The notes beneath the pieces are model-generated. The model made no database searches and was not told where the DNA came from. It saw only the letters and a list, made by a program, of their open reading frames with translations. A program made the position numbers and the translations under genes. DNA of 64,000 nt, taken from positions 1-64,000 of the forward strand of contig NZ_NFHL01000004.1 in assembly GCF_002161355.1 (NCBI RefSeq), read 5' to 3'. The stretch is from Lachnoclostridium sp. An76 (GTDB lineage: Bacteria; Bacillota; Clostridia; Lachnospirales; Lachnospiraceae). Positions 15,316-24,261 of the stretch are shown here, one piece after another. Within the stretch, counting starts at the first letter, position 1, and every line of letters begins with the position of its first letter.

Positions 15316-16059
15316 ATGGTGAATAATTTGAAAGAAACGAAGATCATTGTCTGTGATGATGAAAAGAGAGACCGGGAAGAACTGGTCCGGGACATTAAGG
15401 AGGTCTGGCAGGACCCTGTGGTCGAGGAGGCACAGAGCGGAGAGGAGGTGCTCCGGAAACTCGGGAAAGACGGGGATTATGACTTCGTATTCCTTGATAT
15501 TTATATGGATGGGATGAATGGGATCGAGACAGGCAGAAAGATCCGGGGTGAGTTCCCGGATATCCCGCTCGTGTTTGTGAGCAGCAGCAGGGAATTCGGC
15601 CCTGAAGCTTTTGAGCTGAATGCGTCTCATTATCTCCTCAAGCCGTATAAAAAGCAGCTTCTCGCCGAGATACGCGACAGGTTCAGTGTCCCTGACAAGA
15701 GCGAGATCACGTTTTACGATACGGGCAGCAGGCAGGAGGTGACAGTCCCATGCAGGAGGATCGCGTACATAGAGAGCGCGCGGAATTATATTTATGTCCA
15801 CCTGTCTACAGGCGCGGAGCTGAAAGTGCGCAAGAGCATGCAGGAAGCTGAGGAGGAGCTTGACGGCAGATTCCTCCGGATCAGCAGAGGCGTGATCGTA
15901 AATATGGATGCAGTGGAGAGGATGAATTATGATTCCTGCGAGATCGATGGTATGACATTTATGCTGAGCAGGGGACAGCGTATGGAATACAGGAGAAAAT
16001 ATAATGATTATATTTTCAGCCGATATATGGATATACCGGGGGGTAAACGAAAGCAATGA
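15316..16059 (+). CDS. LytTR response regulator (AgrA type)
   Basis: The receiver domain has the KIIVCDDE acidic pocket, the phospho-acceptor Asp in VFLDIYMDG, a VSSS switch threonine/serine segment and LLKPYKKQLL with the conserved lysine. The C-terminal LytTR DNA-binding domain begins near IAYIESARNYIYVHL and ends with RISRGVIVNMDAVERM. Regulators of this type bind direct repeats upstream of peptide or polysaccharide operons. The start is uncertain: ATG 15316, TTG 15301 and TTG 15328 all lack a strong ribosome site. The stop overlaps the kinase start by four bases. It probably controls the PqqD/radical SAM genes in the same operon. Confidence 0.9.
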   Translation: MVNNLKETKIIVCDDEKRDREELVRDIKEVWQDPVVEEAQSGEEVLRKLGKDGDYDFVFLDIYMDGMNGIETGRKIRGEFPDIPLVFVSSSREFGPEAFELNASHYLLKPYKKQLLAEIRDRFSVPDKSEITFYDTGSRQEVTVPCRRIAYIESARNYIYVHLSTGAELKVRKSMQEAEEELDGRFLRISRGVIVNMDAVERMNYDSCEIDGMTFMLSRGQRMEYRRKYNDYIFSRYMDIPGGKRKQ

Positions 16060-17441
16060 TGGATTATGGAATATGTAGTTATACAGTGGTCCAGTTCTGC
16101 GGGTACCTGCTCCAGCTCCTGCCGCTGCTGTTCCTGTTCTATGTCCCTTACAGCCAGGAACTCCTGCGCTTCCCGAAAAGAAGGATACTGCTCTGCCTGT
16201 CGGTCTTTTATGTGATAATGTCCGCGCTTTCAGCAGTATTTCTGAGCGTGCAGGTGTGGCAGGGAGCGGATGTGACGGCAGTGAGATGGGCTGCGAACAT
16301 TTTGTTCCTGACGGATATCGTAGTGGGGACGGTCGTCTATTTTAACAGCTTCCGCGTAAAAGCGGGCGGGACGGTTTTCTTCTATACGGTCGTGCTGGAA
16401 TACGGCATCATACTCTACATATTAAATGAGATCTGGACAAGGTTCGTGCCTGCTGTGTCGGAGAATTTCGCTCCGTATGATATCACGACTCTTCTCGTAT
16501 ATGCTGTATGTACGGCAGTGACATATCCTGCCATTTACCGTTCGCTCATAAGGTTCAAAGCGAGGAATCTGTGGGAGATAAGCCGGAGAAATCTGCGTAT
16601 GATCACGATCTGCGCGATCATCATCGTCCTCCTGACTATGGTGGCTCTCCAGATGGAGGTCGGTCTCCGCGGATTACACAGCAGCATGACGGAAAAAATC
16701 TATGAAAGCATCCTGCTCGGATGTATCCTTCTGGCAAATGTGATCTCATATGTGATCTACTTTTTCTGTATGGTGCTGGAGCAGGAGAGGGAGCGGATGG
16801 CGTCCAGGGCTTCCGCATATGAAATGCAGTATGCAAGTGTGCGTGAGGGGATGGACAGGGAACGGCGGATGCACCATAATCTGAGACATCATTTCCGGAC
16901 GCTGGGCGTACTCGCGGCGGACGGGCAGAATGAGGAACTGCAGGAATATATCAGGGGCTATATAAAGGAACTGGTTGATTTCGAGCTGAGGAAAGTATCG
17001 GGCAATCCGGTCATTGACAGTGTGCTCAGTTATTATATCCAGCAGGCAGAAGAAGAAAAGATAAATGTAACCTGCGATATCCAAGTGCGAGGAGATTATC
17101 TGTTCGATATCAAAGATATGACCGTGCTGATCGGGAATGCGATGGAGAACGCGCTGAAGGCATCAGCGGGCTGCGCCGAAGGCGCGGGATATATCAGATT
17201 CGTGATGAAACAGTACCGCCAGAGTATCCTCATCAAGATAGAAAATAAGGTCTGCCCGGGAAACATCATCGGGAATCCGGAGAGAAAACGGACAGAGAGA
17301 AGTTACGGGCTCGACAGTATCGAACTGATAGCGGAGAAGTATGAAGGGAGCATGGAGGCATGGCAGGAAGGGGATGTATTTATCCTGAGAGTCGTGCTGA
17401 ATATGCCGGATCGCAGAGAAAAAGGGAGTGATAAGGGATGA
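16056..17441 (+). CDS. GHKL sensor histidine kinase (AgrC type)
   Basis: Of 461 aa, the first 230 form about six hydrophobic segments, as in AgrC-like peptide sensors. A coiled stretch leads to the phospho-acceptor region RRMHHNLRHHFRTLG. The GHKL ATPase domain has the N box NAMENALKAS and the G box SYGLDSIELIAEKYEG. It pairs with the overlapping LytTR regulator. No AgrB or AgrD gene is nearby, so the signal may be the product of the adjacent peptide-modification genes or an envelope cue. It overlaps the PqqD gene by four bases, so sensing and modification genes are co-expressed. Confidence 0.9.
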   Translation: MMDYGICSYTVVQFCGYLLQLLPLLFLFYVPYSQELLRFPKRRILLCLSVFYVIMSALSAVFLSVQVWQGADVTAVRWAANILFLTDIVVGTVVYFNSFRVKAGGTVFFYTVVLEYGIILYILNEIWTRFVPAVSENFAPYDITTLLVYAVCTAVTYPAIYRSLIRFKARNLWEISRRNLRMITICAIIIVLLTMVALQMEVGLRGLHSSMTEKIYESILLGCILLANVISYVIYFFCMVLEQERERMASRASAYEMQYASVREGMDRERRMHHNLRHHFRTLGVLAADGQNEELQEYIRGYIKELVDFELRKVSGNPVIDSVLSYYIQQAEEEKINVTCDIQVRGDYLFDIKDMTVLIGNAMENALKASAGCAEGAGYIRFVMKQYRQSILIKIENKVCPGNIIGNPERKRTERSYGLDSIELIAEKYEGSMEAWQEGDVFILRVVLNMPDRREKGSDKG

Positions 17442-17764
17442 AGCTGAAAGACGGGCTGATCCTCAGGGAGGTGGCAGGGCAGTATGTCATCGTCCCGACC
17501 GGGAAGCGGGTGCAGGAAGTGACCGGCGTCCTCTATATGACAAAACCCGCAGCGTATCTTTGGGACTATATGCAGAGCCATGAATTTGAGAAAGAAGATC
17601 TGATCAGATTGACGCTGGAACGATATAAGGATGCCACGCGCGAACAGGTCAGCGGCGATCTGGACAAATTTTTGAAAGGACTGGCAGATAAAGGTGTTTT
17701 GGAGATTGAAGGCCAGATAAACGGCAGCTTCAGCGTGCGCCTGCCAAAGAAGATAAATGAGTGA
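17438..17764 (+). CDS. PqqD-like peptide-binding (RRE) protein
   Basis: The 108-aa protein matches the PqqD fold. A short beta hairpin (LILREVAGQYVIVP) is followed by AAYLWDYMQS, helices around DLIRLTLERY, and a final wing (FLKGLADKGVLEIEG). PqqD-type RiPP recognition elements hold the leader of a precursor peptide for a radical SAM enzyme. The stop overlaps the start of just such an enzyme by eight bases. Its substrate is unknown. Confidence 0.85.
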   Translation: MKLKDGLILREVAGQYVIVPTGKRVQEVTGVLYMTKPAAYLWDYMQSHEFEKEDLIRLTLERYKDATREQVSGDLDKFLKGLADKGVLEIEGQINGSFSVRLPKKINE

Positions 17765-18794
17765 GACACAGTTTGGACCCGCCTGCCGCAGGATGGAGTG
17801 GCTTGATCCGTTTTATAAGGCGGTGTGGGAAAAAGCATATGCAGACGCCATACCTATATCCGGGACATTCGAGCTGACGCCCAGATGTAATTTTAACTGC
17901 CGGATGTGTTACGTACACTTGCCGGAAAATGAAATAGAACGCCATGGGGCGGAGCTGACTGCGAAGGAATGGGTCAGGATCGCGCAGGAAGCGAAAGAGG
18001 CCGGGACGACATGGCTGTGCATCACGGGCGGAGAACCTCTGATGCACCCGGGATTTGAGACGATCTGGCAGGAACTGACGCAGATGGGATTCTTTATTAC
18101 GCTGCAGACGAATGCGTCTCTGGTCACAAAATATGACAAGCTGTTTGAAGAGTGCCCGCCCCGCGCTTGTAAGATTACTCTGTATGGCTCAAATGATGAT
18201 GTCTATCGGGACGTGTGCCGGGTAGAAAAGGGATTTACAAGAGCGGATGAAGGAATCCAAATGCTCAGAGAAATGAAGATTCCTGTTGAATTGGTCAGTA
18301 CCATAATACAGCAGAATCTGGACGATGTGGATAATATCATAAGGTATGTCGGTGGGAACCGATTCCGCTGGATACCGAATATCAATGTAAGGACTGCCGG
18401 GCGCGGTGTGGATGTAGATATGGAGCATCTGCGGATCAAGCCGCCGGCGAGAGAAAATCCGGCTGATAAAGATGAAGGCAAAGAAAAATACAGGATGGAT
18501 CCGGACAGAAAGCCATGTACATATTGCCGGGATTACCGGCTGGGCTACTGGATTGTCTGGAATGGATATATGAGATTCTGCAGTTTTATGAATGGTCCGG
18601 ATATTCCGGTGAGGGAAAAGAGTTTTAAAGAGTGCTGGGAGGAGCTGGTTGAATTCCAGGAAGGACTGCAGTGGCCGGAGGAATGTACAGAATGTGAATA
18701 TCGATGGAACTGCACAAGATGTGCGGCGCTGTTTGATATAGAGGATGGAAGATTGAAGATAAGAGATGAATTTTGTGTCAGTAGGAAGGAGTAG
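17757..18794 (+). CDS. radical SAM/SPASM-type maturase
   Basis: The 345-aa enzyme has the radical SAM cluster motif CNFNCRMCYVH near residue 44 and the glycine-rich ITGGEPLMHPGF. A cysteine-rich C-terminus (CTYCRDYRLGYW, FCSF, ECTECEYRWNCTRC, EFC) would hold one or two auxiliary iron-sulphur clusters. Such enzymes install thioether, carbon-carbon or similar crosslinks in peptides delivered by PqqD-like proteins. The last part of the gene is AT-richer than the first. The stop is immediately followed by the candidate substrate gene. Confidence 0.88.
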   Translation: MSETQFGPACRRMEWLDPFYKAVWEKAYADAIPISGTFELTPRCNFNCRMCYVHLPENEIERHGAELTAKEWVRIAQEAKEAGTTWLCITGGEPLMHPGFETIWQELTQMGFFITLQTNASLVTKYDKLFEECPPRACKITLYGSNDDVYRDVCRVEKGFTRADEGIQMLREMKIPVELVSTIIQQNLDDVDNIIRYVGGNRFRWIPNINVRTAGRGVDVDMEHLRIKPPARENPADKDEGKEKYRMDPDRKPCTYCRDYRLGYWIVWNGYMRFCSFMNGPDIPVREKSFKECWEELVEFQEGLQWPEECTECEYRWNCTRCAALFDIEDGRLKIRDEFCVSRKE

Positions 18795-18800
18795 ATGATT

Positions 18801-19226
18801 ATGGAAACAATAAATGGAACATCACCGACTATACAAGTGGAAAATGGTTATATAGATGACGGGGGAATTGCGGTATTTTCAACTACGGATGATACAGTTA
18901 CTGGCGGATCAATAAAAAATCCTGATGGCTCATATTTTGATGCTTATCAGATCTTGTGGACAATAACTCGGGTACCAAGTGGCGATGGCTATACATATAC
19001 TGGTGGAATAACGGGGGATTATGGATGGTATTTCGCTGAATCGAGTAGTCCGTTTTATGGATATAATATAGAAGCTGTGGCAGCAGAAGCATTTCCTCCG
19101 GGACCAGGTAATTTAAATCGGTTTTTTACAGATTGGTTAGCCAATACTTCTTCAGATGAAAAATATACATTTTTGCATGAGAAAATGCAAAATGCAAGAT
19201 ATTGTCTACATTATTCAGGCAGTTGA
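18801..19226 (+). CDS. candidate substrate of the radical SAM enzyme, 141 aa
   Basis: The family is not recognised. I chose the ATG at 18801, nine bases after AAGGAG, over the ATG at 18795 that touches the radical SAM stop. The protein is acidic and rich in Gly, Tyr, Thr and Ser (GDGYTYTGGITGDYGWYF), with one Cys near the end, and has no signal peptide or membrane segment. Its place between the maturase and the HprK-like kinase is that of a precursor, but it is longer than most precursor peptides and could be a small beta-rich partner instead. The gene is clearly AT-richer than the flanking operon. Confidence 0.5.
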   Translation: METINGTSPTIQVENGYIDDGGIAVFSTTDDTVTGGSIKNPDGSYFDAYQILWTITRVPSGDGYTYTGGITGDYGWYFAESSSPFYGYNIEAVAAEAFPPGPGNLNRFFTDWLANTSSDEKYTFLHEKMQNARYCLHYSGS

Positions 19227-19243
19227 TAAAATATTAAGTAGTG

Positions 19244-20026
19244 ATGTATAAAGTAATATCAATTTATATAGAGTTTACAGGAATACAAGGTTTAAATTGG
19301 AGTCCCTTTACCACTAATAAAAAGCACTCTCCTAATTTTACGGTAAGGACATTGGCAGAGAATAATATTTCTTATCATGGAATAGAAAATTATAAGATGA
19401 TTTCAGGATATAAATATCTATTGCGATGCAATGGAGATATCATGCTTGCAGACAAAACCTGGGAACATGCGGTCATTCTCCCCTTGCAGGAGCGGACACA
19501 CGCTGACAGTTTCCTCTGCCAGTTATTCTATACCCATGCCGTCCAGCGGCACATTATCTATCTCCACAGTTCCCTGATTGACTTCCAGGGACGCGGGCTC
19601 ATGTTCTTGGGACCTTCCGGCATCGGGAAGACCACCCAGGCAGAGCTGTGGAATAAATATCGTGATGCCCTTATCATCAACGGCGATGTGGTCTTTGTCC
19701 AGGAGGCAGAAGATACATTTCTCGGCTGGGGAACTCCGTGGCACGGCTCGTCGCCATATTGCGAGAATGCAAGTGTTCCGGTACATGCGATGATCGTGCT
19801 GAAGCAGTCATCAGAAAATTCGATCCGGGAGCTGACCGGCTTTGAGAAAGTTACTGCAGTGTCAACCAGTGTTTTTTATCCGCGGTGGCTGGAAAACGGC
19901 ATGGAGCTCTGCCTTGAGACGCTTGACCATTTCCTGAGCAGAGTCCCGGTCTATGAATTATCCTGCCGTCCTGATGAGGACGCGGTCAAACTCACAGAAG
20001 AGGCGGTCTTCGGATCGCGATTATAG
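19244..20026 (+). CDS. HprK-like kinase domain protein
   Basis: From residue 95 on, the protein resembles the C-terminal domain of HPr kinase: IIYLHSSLIDFQG, a P-loop GPSGIGKTT, and NGDVVFV with the conserved Asp. Relatives in peptide-modification clusters phosphorylate precursor peptides or other small substrates. It lacks the usual HprK N-terminal domain. The first 65 codons are strongly AT-rich and the rest GC-rich, with a sharp change near 19440. No ribosome site is evident; GTG 19241 and ATG 19244 are both possible. Confidence 0.75.
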   Translation: MYKVISIYIEFTGIQGLNWSPFTTNKKHSPNFTVRTLAENNISYHGIENYKMISGYKYLLRCNGDIMLADKTWEHAVILPLQERTHADSFLCQLFYTHAVQRHIIYLHSSLIDFQGRGLMFLGPSGIGKTTQAELWNKYRDALIINGDVVFVQEAEDTFLGWGTPWHGSSPYCENASVPVHAMIVLKQSSENSIRELTGFEKVTAVSTSVFYPRWLENGMELCLETLDHFLSRVPVYELSCRPDEDAVKLTEEAVFGSRL

Positions 20027-20137
20027 CAGAGATCCCATCCTGTATCTGGGGGAGATGCAGAGCAATGAAGACGTTCTGCCGCCCGGCTGATGCGGGAAGG
20101 GGATTTTTTGTTTAAAGGGGAGTGTAAAAACATACAT

Positions 20138-21898
20138 ATGAGTGATGTGAAACGAATCATTCAGCGAATTAAAGAGGGAAGGCTAAAGCAGCTGATCGGT
20201 GAAGTGCTGTGGATGTATGCGTATGTGCGCAGGTACTGGCTGCTGATCGCGGTGTATGTCCTGCTCGGGGCTTCGGGTTCTGTGCTGGGGCTTGGGACCT
20301 CTGTGGTGAGCAAGGAGCTGGTGGATGCTGTGACCGGGGTGAATTCCCGGGGGATCGTGCAGGTGGCGTGCCTGTACGTGGGTGTAGGCGTGGGACAGAT
20401 ATTTGTCAACGCGGTGAAGTCCCGGCTGTCGCTCAAGGTGCGGCTGAAAGTGACGAATGAGATCCGGGCGGATATTTATGAGCAGGTGCTGCGCACGAAC
20501 TGGGAGTCGCTTGCGAAATACCGCTCGGGAGACCTGCTCTACCGTGTCAACGGGGATGCGGGGATGGTGGCGAATACGATCCTGACATTCCTGCCGAATG
20601 TAGTGACGACACTGATCAGCTTCGGCGGCGCGTTCCTGATCGTGATAAAGAATGACCCGTGGATGGCGCTGATCGCCCTGCTGGGCGCGCCGGTCTCGTT
20701 CCTGACTTCCAGATATTCGGCGAAGCGGATGCGCCAGTTCCAGAGGGACAATCAGAACGTCGCGAGCGACCGCACGGTATTTGACCAGGAGACGTTCCAG
20801 AATCTCCAGTTCATCAAGGCGTTCGGCATGCTGGACCGGGTGACGGAGAAGTTCCACCGCATCCAGCAGGAGAGCGTGGACGTAGCGCTCAGGCAGAATA
20901 AATTCCAGCAGTATATGACTATCACGACGTCTCTCGTGGGGCAGGCGGTCGGGTATGCATGTTACGGGTTCGCGGCATTCCGCCTCTGGCAGGGGCAGAT
21001 CAGCTACGGGACTATGACCATGTTTATATCCATGGCAGCATCCCTGAGGGGATCGTTCAGCGGGATCCTGAACCTGGCGCCAATGGTCATCCGCGCCGGG
21101 ATCAGCGCGGAGAGGATCATGGAGATCACCGGGCTCCCGAGGGACTCTATGGCAGATAAGGAAGAGGCGGAAGAGATCCGGAAGCAGAGCCGGGAAAAGG
21201 GCGTTTATGTACATATGGAGAATGTAGACTTTGCCTACGAAGAAGACAAATGGATCTATCAGGGGGCGGATTTCCGGGCGGAACCGGGAGAGATCGTCGC
21301 CCTGATCGGGCCGTCCGGGCAGGGGAAGACAACGACGCTGAACCTGATACTCGGGCTGTATCATCCAAAGAAAGGAACGATCAGGGTGGGGAATCCGGGC
21401 GGAAATGAGCTCAGGGCGTCCTCTTCCACGCGCTGCCTGTTCAGCTATATCCCACAGGGGAATACCATGTTTTCCGGTACGATCGCGGACAATATGCGCA
21501 TGGTGAAGCCGGAGGCTTCAGATGAAGAGATCCGATCAGCGCTGGAAGCTGCGTGCGCATGGGAGTTTGTCGGGAAACTGGAGCATGGCATGGACACAGA
21601 AGTGAGGGAGAGGGGGACCCGTTTTTCCGAAGGGCAGAAGCAGAGGCTGTCCATTGCCCGTGCCCTTCTCGCGGATGCCCCTGTGATGATCCTGGACGAG
21701 GCGACAAGCGCTCTCGATGTGGCTACGGAGAGGCGTGTGCTGCGCAGCATTAGCAGGATAGAGCCGAACCGGACCGTCATAGTGGCAGCGCACAGGCCCA
21801 GTGTGTTCTCTATGTGCAGCAGGGTCTATAAGGTAGGCGGAAGCAGGATCACAGAATTGGATGAACAGGGGATCCAGGAGTTCCTGGAGGCGTTTTGA
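20138..21898 (+). CDS. ABC transporter, fused permease and ATPase
   Basis: This is a half-transporter exporter of about 586 aa that would work as a dimer. The N-terminal half has six membrane segments starting at YWLLIAVYVLLG. The ATPase half shows Walker A GPSGQGKTT, signature FSEGQKQRLSIARALL, Walker B PVMILDEATSALD and the H-loop VAAHRPS. There is no C39 peptidase domain, so a modified substrate would need cleavage elsewhere. The start is uncertain: ATG 20138 fits the family, while ATG 20090 or TTG 20108 (after GGAAGGGG) would add up to 16 residues. It probably exports the product of the PqqD/radical SAM/kinase genes. Confidence 0.9.
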   Translation: MSDVKRIIQRIKEGRLKQLIGEVLWMYAYVRRYWLLIAVYVLLGASGSVLGLGTSVVSKELVDAVTGVNSRGIVQVACLYVGVGVGQIFVNAVKSRLSLKVRLKVTNEIRADIYEQVLRTNWESLAKYRSGDLLYRVNGDAGMVANTILTFLPNVVTTLISFGGAFLIVIKNDPWMALIALLGAPVSFLTSRYSAKRMRQFQRDNQNVASDRTVFDQETFQNLQFIKAFGMLDRVTEKFHRIQQESVDVALRQNKFQQYMTITTSLVGQAVGYACYGFAAFRLWQGQISYGTMTMFISMAASLRGSFSGILNLAPMVIRAGISAERIMEITGLPRDSMADKEEAEEIRKQSREKGVYVHMENVDFAYEEDKWIYQGADFRAEPGEIVALIGPSGQGKTTTLNLILGLYHPKKGTIRVGNPGGNELRASSSTRCLFSYIPQGNTMFSGTIADNMRMVKPEASDEEIRSALEAACAWEFVGKLEHGMDTEVRERGTRFSEGQKQRLSIARALLADAPVMILDEATSALDVATERRVLRSISRIEPNRTVIVAAHRPSVFSMCSRVYKVGGSRITELDEQGIQEFLEAF

Positions 21899-21966
21899 CA
21901 GGAAAAAACAGCAGCGGGAAACAGTGGAGAAAGAACTACAAGATCACAGCATAGGAGGAAGCGCGC

Positions 21967-22806
21967 ATGAGGATTGTCAGGAGCATATTGATCGCTGTCA
22001 GTATCCTGTCCCTGGGGCTGTTCGGGATATCGGAACTGGTCCGGATCAACGGCAGGGATACAGAAGCGCCGGTGATCACCAGCGACAGGGAAGTGCTGGA
22101 AATACCGTGCGGATATACACAGGAGCAGCTTATGGAAGGATTGTCCGCTGAGGATGGGACAGACGGAGACCTGACCCCGGAGATCATAGCAGGGTCATTT
22201 TCCCGGTTTATCGATACAGGAGTGTGCAATCTTACTTATGTAGTGTTCGACTCCTCGGATCAGCCGGCAAGCCTGACCAGGAAAGTGAAATTTACGGATT
22301 ATCATCCGCCCAGGTTCACACTGACTGAGCCTCTCGTGTTCTCGGAGCAGGAAGGGAGCTACACGGAAGCCATGGAGCGGCTCGGGGCACAGGACCAGCT
22401 GGACGGCAGCCTGAAAGAATGGATCACCCAGACAGATACGGATGTAAACTACCAGCGTGTGGGGGCGTATACGATGTCCGTGGAAGTGAGCAACAGTTTC
22501 GGCGATACATCGTCAGCGGCTCTTCCGGTGCATGTGGTGAGCGCGGAAAACCGGCGTGTGGATATTGCCCTTGCTTCCGGGATCGTATACGTTGGCGCCG
22601 GGGAGAGCTTTGATCCGGCAGCTTATATTTCAGGTGTGACAGCAGCGGACGGGACAGTCCTCGATGCGTCTGCAGTGACAGTGGAGTCTGCGGTGGATAC
22701 GAATACTCCGGGGTGTTATGAAGTACATTACCAGGCCTTTGACGCCGGGGGGAATACAGGAGAGACGTGGATGACTGTCATTGTCGGAGAAGGAGGGACA
22801 GAATGA
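21967..22806 (+). CDS. secreted or anchored protein with Ig-like repeats
   Basis: It is 279 aa, starting after AGGAGG with good spacing. An N-terminal hydrophobic segment (residues 5-22) acts as signal or anchor. The rest shows about three repeats of the DUF5011/Ig-like kind: APVITSD...YTQEQLMEGLSAEDGTDGDLT, PPRFTLTE...LGAQDQLDGSL and AAYISGVTAADGTVLD. Such domains bind surfaces or sugars outside the cell. It overlaps the next gene by four bases, linking it to polysaccharide assembly. Confidence 0.75.
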   Translation: MRIVRSILIAVSILSLGLFGISELVRINGRDTEAPVITSDREVLEIPCGYTQEQLMEGLSAEDGTDGDLTPEIIAGSFSRFIDTGVCNLTYVVFDSSDQPASLTRKVKFTDYHPPRFTLTEPLVFSEQEGSYTEAMERLGAQDQLDGSLKEWITQTDTDVNYQRVGAYTMSVEVSNSFGDTSSAALPVHVVSAENRRVDIALASGIVYVGAGESFDPAAYISGVTAADGTVLDASAVTVESAVDTNTPGCYEVHYQAFDAGGNTGETWMTVIVGEGGTE

Positions 22807-24257
22807 ACGGAGAAAGATTCAGCCTGGCTGAGATCAGTGTCAGGGGCTTATGCATGGATCTGTTCAGGAATGCGTGGATGATCCTGCTCGCGGCGGCAGC
22901 AGTATGGCTTGCGGCGACAGGCTGGCATAATCTTACCTATCAGCCGGAATATACATCTTCCGCGACTCTTGTCGTCACGGTAAAGGGCAGCTCCAGTACA
23001 TACAGTTCCCTTTCACTGACAACGCAGATGGCAGATGTATTCGGACAGGTATTCCAGAGCGATGCCCTGGCTGAGAAGATCGCGGAAGAGACTGGGGAGG
23101 AGATCGCCGGAAAGATCAGCTGTACTCCGATCCAGGAGACGAATCTCCTCGTGCTCAGCGTGACATGCCGCCATCCCAGGGACGCATATCTTTTTATCAA
23201 CGCGGCGCTGGAACATTACGGGGAAGTGGCGGGCGATGTGTTTTCCAATGCTTCTCTCCGGACAGTACAGGAGCCGGAAGTGCCGTCCGCTCCGTCGAAT
23301 ACTTCGGCGGCCATGAGATACAGGTATCCTCTGATGGCGGCGGGGGCGGCAGGAATGGCAGCTTTGATCTGTCTGCTGTATGTGATGCGTTTCACGGTGA
23401 AGAATCCTCTGTGCGCACAGCGCCAGCTGGACGGGAAGGTCAGAGGCGTGATACCGTTTGAGCAGAAAGGGACAGCTCTCAGACAGAAGAAAAACCCGAA
23501 GGAAGCGCTGCTTTTGGATTCCCCGGTCGTGAGTATGGGATTCGCAGAGGCGGGGCGGCGGACTGCTGCGAGAGTTGAGTATCATATGAGGCGGCACAGG
23601 CAGAAGATGCTGCTCGTATCCAGTATCGCGGAGAACGAAGGAAAATCTACCGTAGCGGCAAATCTGGCGCTCGCTCTGGCGGAAAAGCATAAAAAGGTGC
23701 TCCTCGTGGATGGGGACCTGAGGAGGCCTGCCCAGCACAAGGTGTTTGAAGAGAAGGGGAAGGAAAGGTTCTCTTTCAGCCAGGTGCTCAAAGGAGAGGC
23801 TGACTGGAAGGATGCCGCCTTCTACAATAAGAGGAGTGATATTTGGGAATTGTTCCAGTTCCGCGCTGTCCGGGAGCCGGCAAGGATACTCAGGGAGGAG
23901 AAGCTGGAAGGACTCGCGGAGGAGTGGAAGCGGGAGATGGATTATATCATTATAGACTGCTCGCCCGTGGCAGTATCCGCGGACGCGGAAGTCTGGGTGT
24001 CTGTGGCAGATTCGGTCCTCCTCGTTGTAAGAGAAGACTGGGCGGATGTGCGGGTGATCAATGATGCTGTGGATATGATCAGCCAGAACGGGACGGACTT
24101 TACAGGGTTTGTGCTGAATGCATTCCACAGGGAATGGTCCCGGCCTGCGGGGCGGCAGGAGTATTCTTACGGCCGTGCGTACCGGAGCCAGGATATGCCG
24201 GGCGAGGGGCTGACAGGGCGGAGCGGGGAGCATACTGCCCGTGGAGAAAGAGGTTAG
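22803..24257 (+). CDS. Wzz chain-length protein fused to BY-kinase (CpsCD type), first copy
   Basis: This 484-aa fusion begins with a Wzz region: membrane segment at residues 22-40, an external domain, and a second segment near 180. A bacterial tyrosine kinase follows: SSIAENEGKSTVAANLA (Walker A), VLLVDGDLRRP (Walker A') and MDYIIIDCSPV (Walker B). The C-terminus has only a few tyrosines (EYSYGRAY). It controls polymer length and export by cycles of autophosphorylation. It has ribosome site GGAGAAGGAGGGAC and overlaps the Ig-like gene by four bases. The tyrosine-poor tail contrasts with the next copy. Confidence 0.88.
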   Translation: MNGERFSLAEISVRGLCMDLFRNAWMILLAAAAVWLAATGWHNLTYQPEYTSSATLVVTVKGSSSTYSSLSLTTQMADVFGQVFQSDALAEKIAEETGEEIAGKISCTPIQETNLLVLSVTCRHPRDAYLFINAALEHYGEVAGDVFSNASLRTVQEPEVPSAPSNTSAAMRYRYPLMAAGAAGMAALICLLYVMRFTVKNPLCAQRQLDGKVRGVIPFEQKGTALRQKKNPKEALLLDSPVVSMGFAEAGRRTAARVEYHMRRHRQKMLLVSSIAENEGKSTVAANLALALAEKHKKVLLVDGDLRRPAQHKVFEEKGKERFSFSQVLKGEADWKDAAFYNKRSDIWELFQFRAVREPARILREEKLEGLAEEWKREMDYIIIDCSPVAVSADAEVWVSVADSVLLVVREDWADVRVINDAVDMISQNGTDFTGFVLNAFHREWSRPAGRQEYSYGRAYRSQDMPGEGLTGRSGEHTARGERG

Positions 24258-24261
24258 ATAT

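Noticed and set aside
15316-17441. Complete agr quorum-sensing locus
   Set aside because: Only AgrA- and AgrC-type genes are present. No AgrB peptidase or AgrD precursor is found nearby.
20064-20114. 16-codon frame between the HprK-like and ABC genes as a precursor peptide
   Set aside because: It has a plausible ribosome site but no leader, core pattern or conservation evidence, so chance is as likely.
20183-21364. 393-codon minus-strand frame opposite the ABC transporter
   Set aside because: The composition is Arg/His/Pro-rich with no motif, and the plus strand has all ABC transporter signatures.
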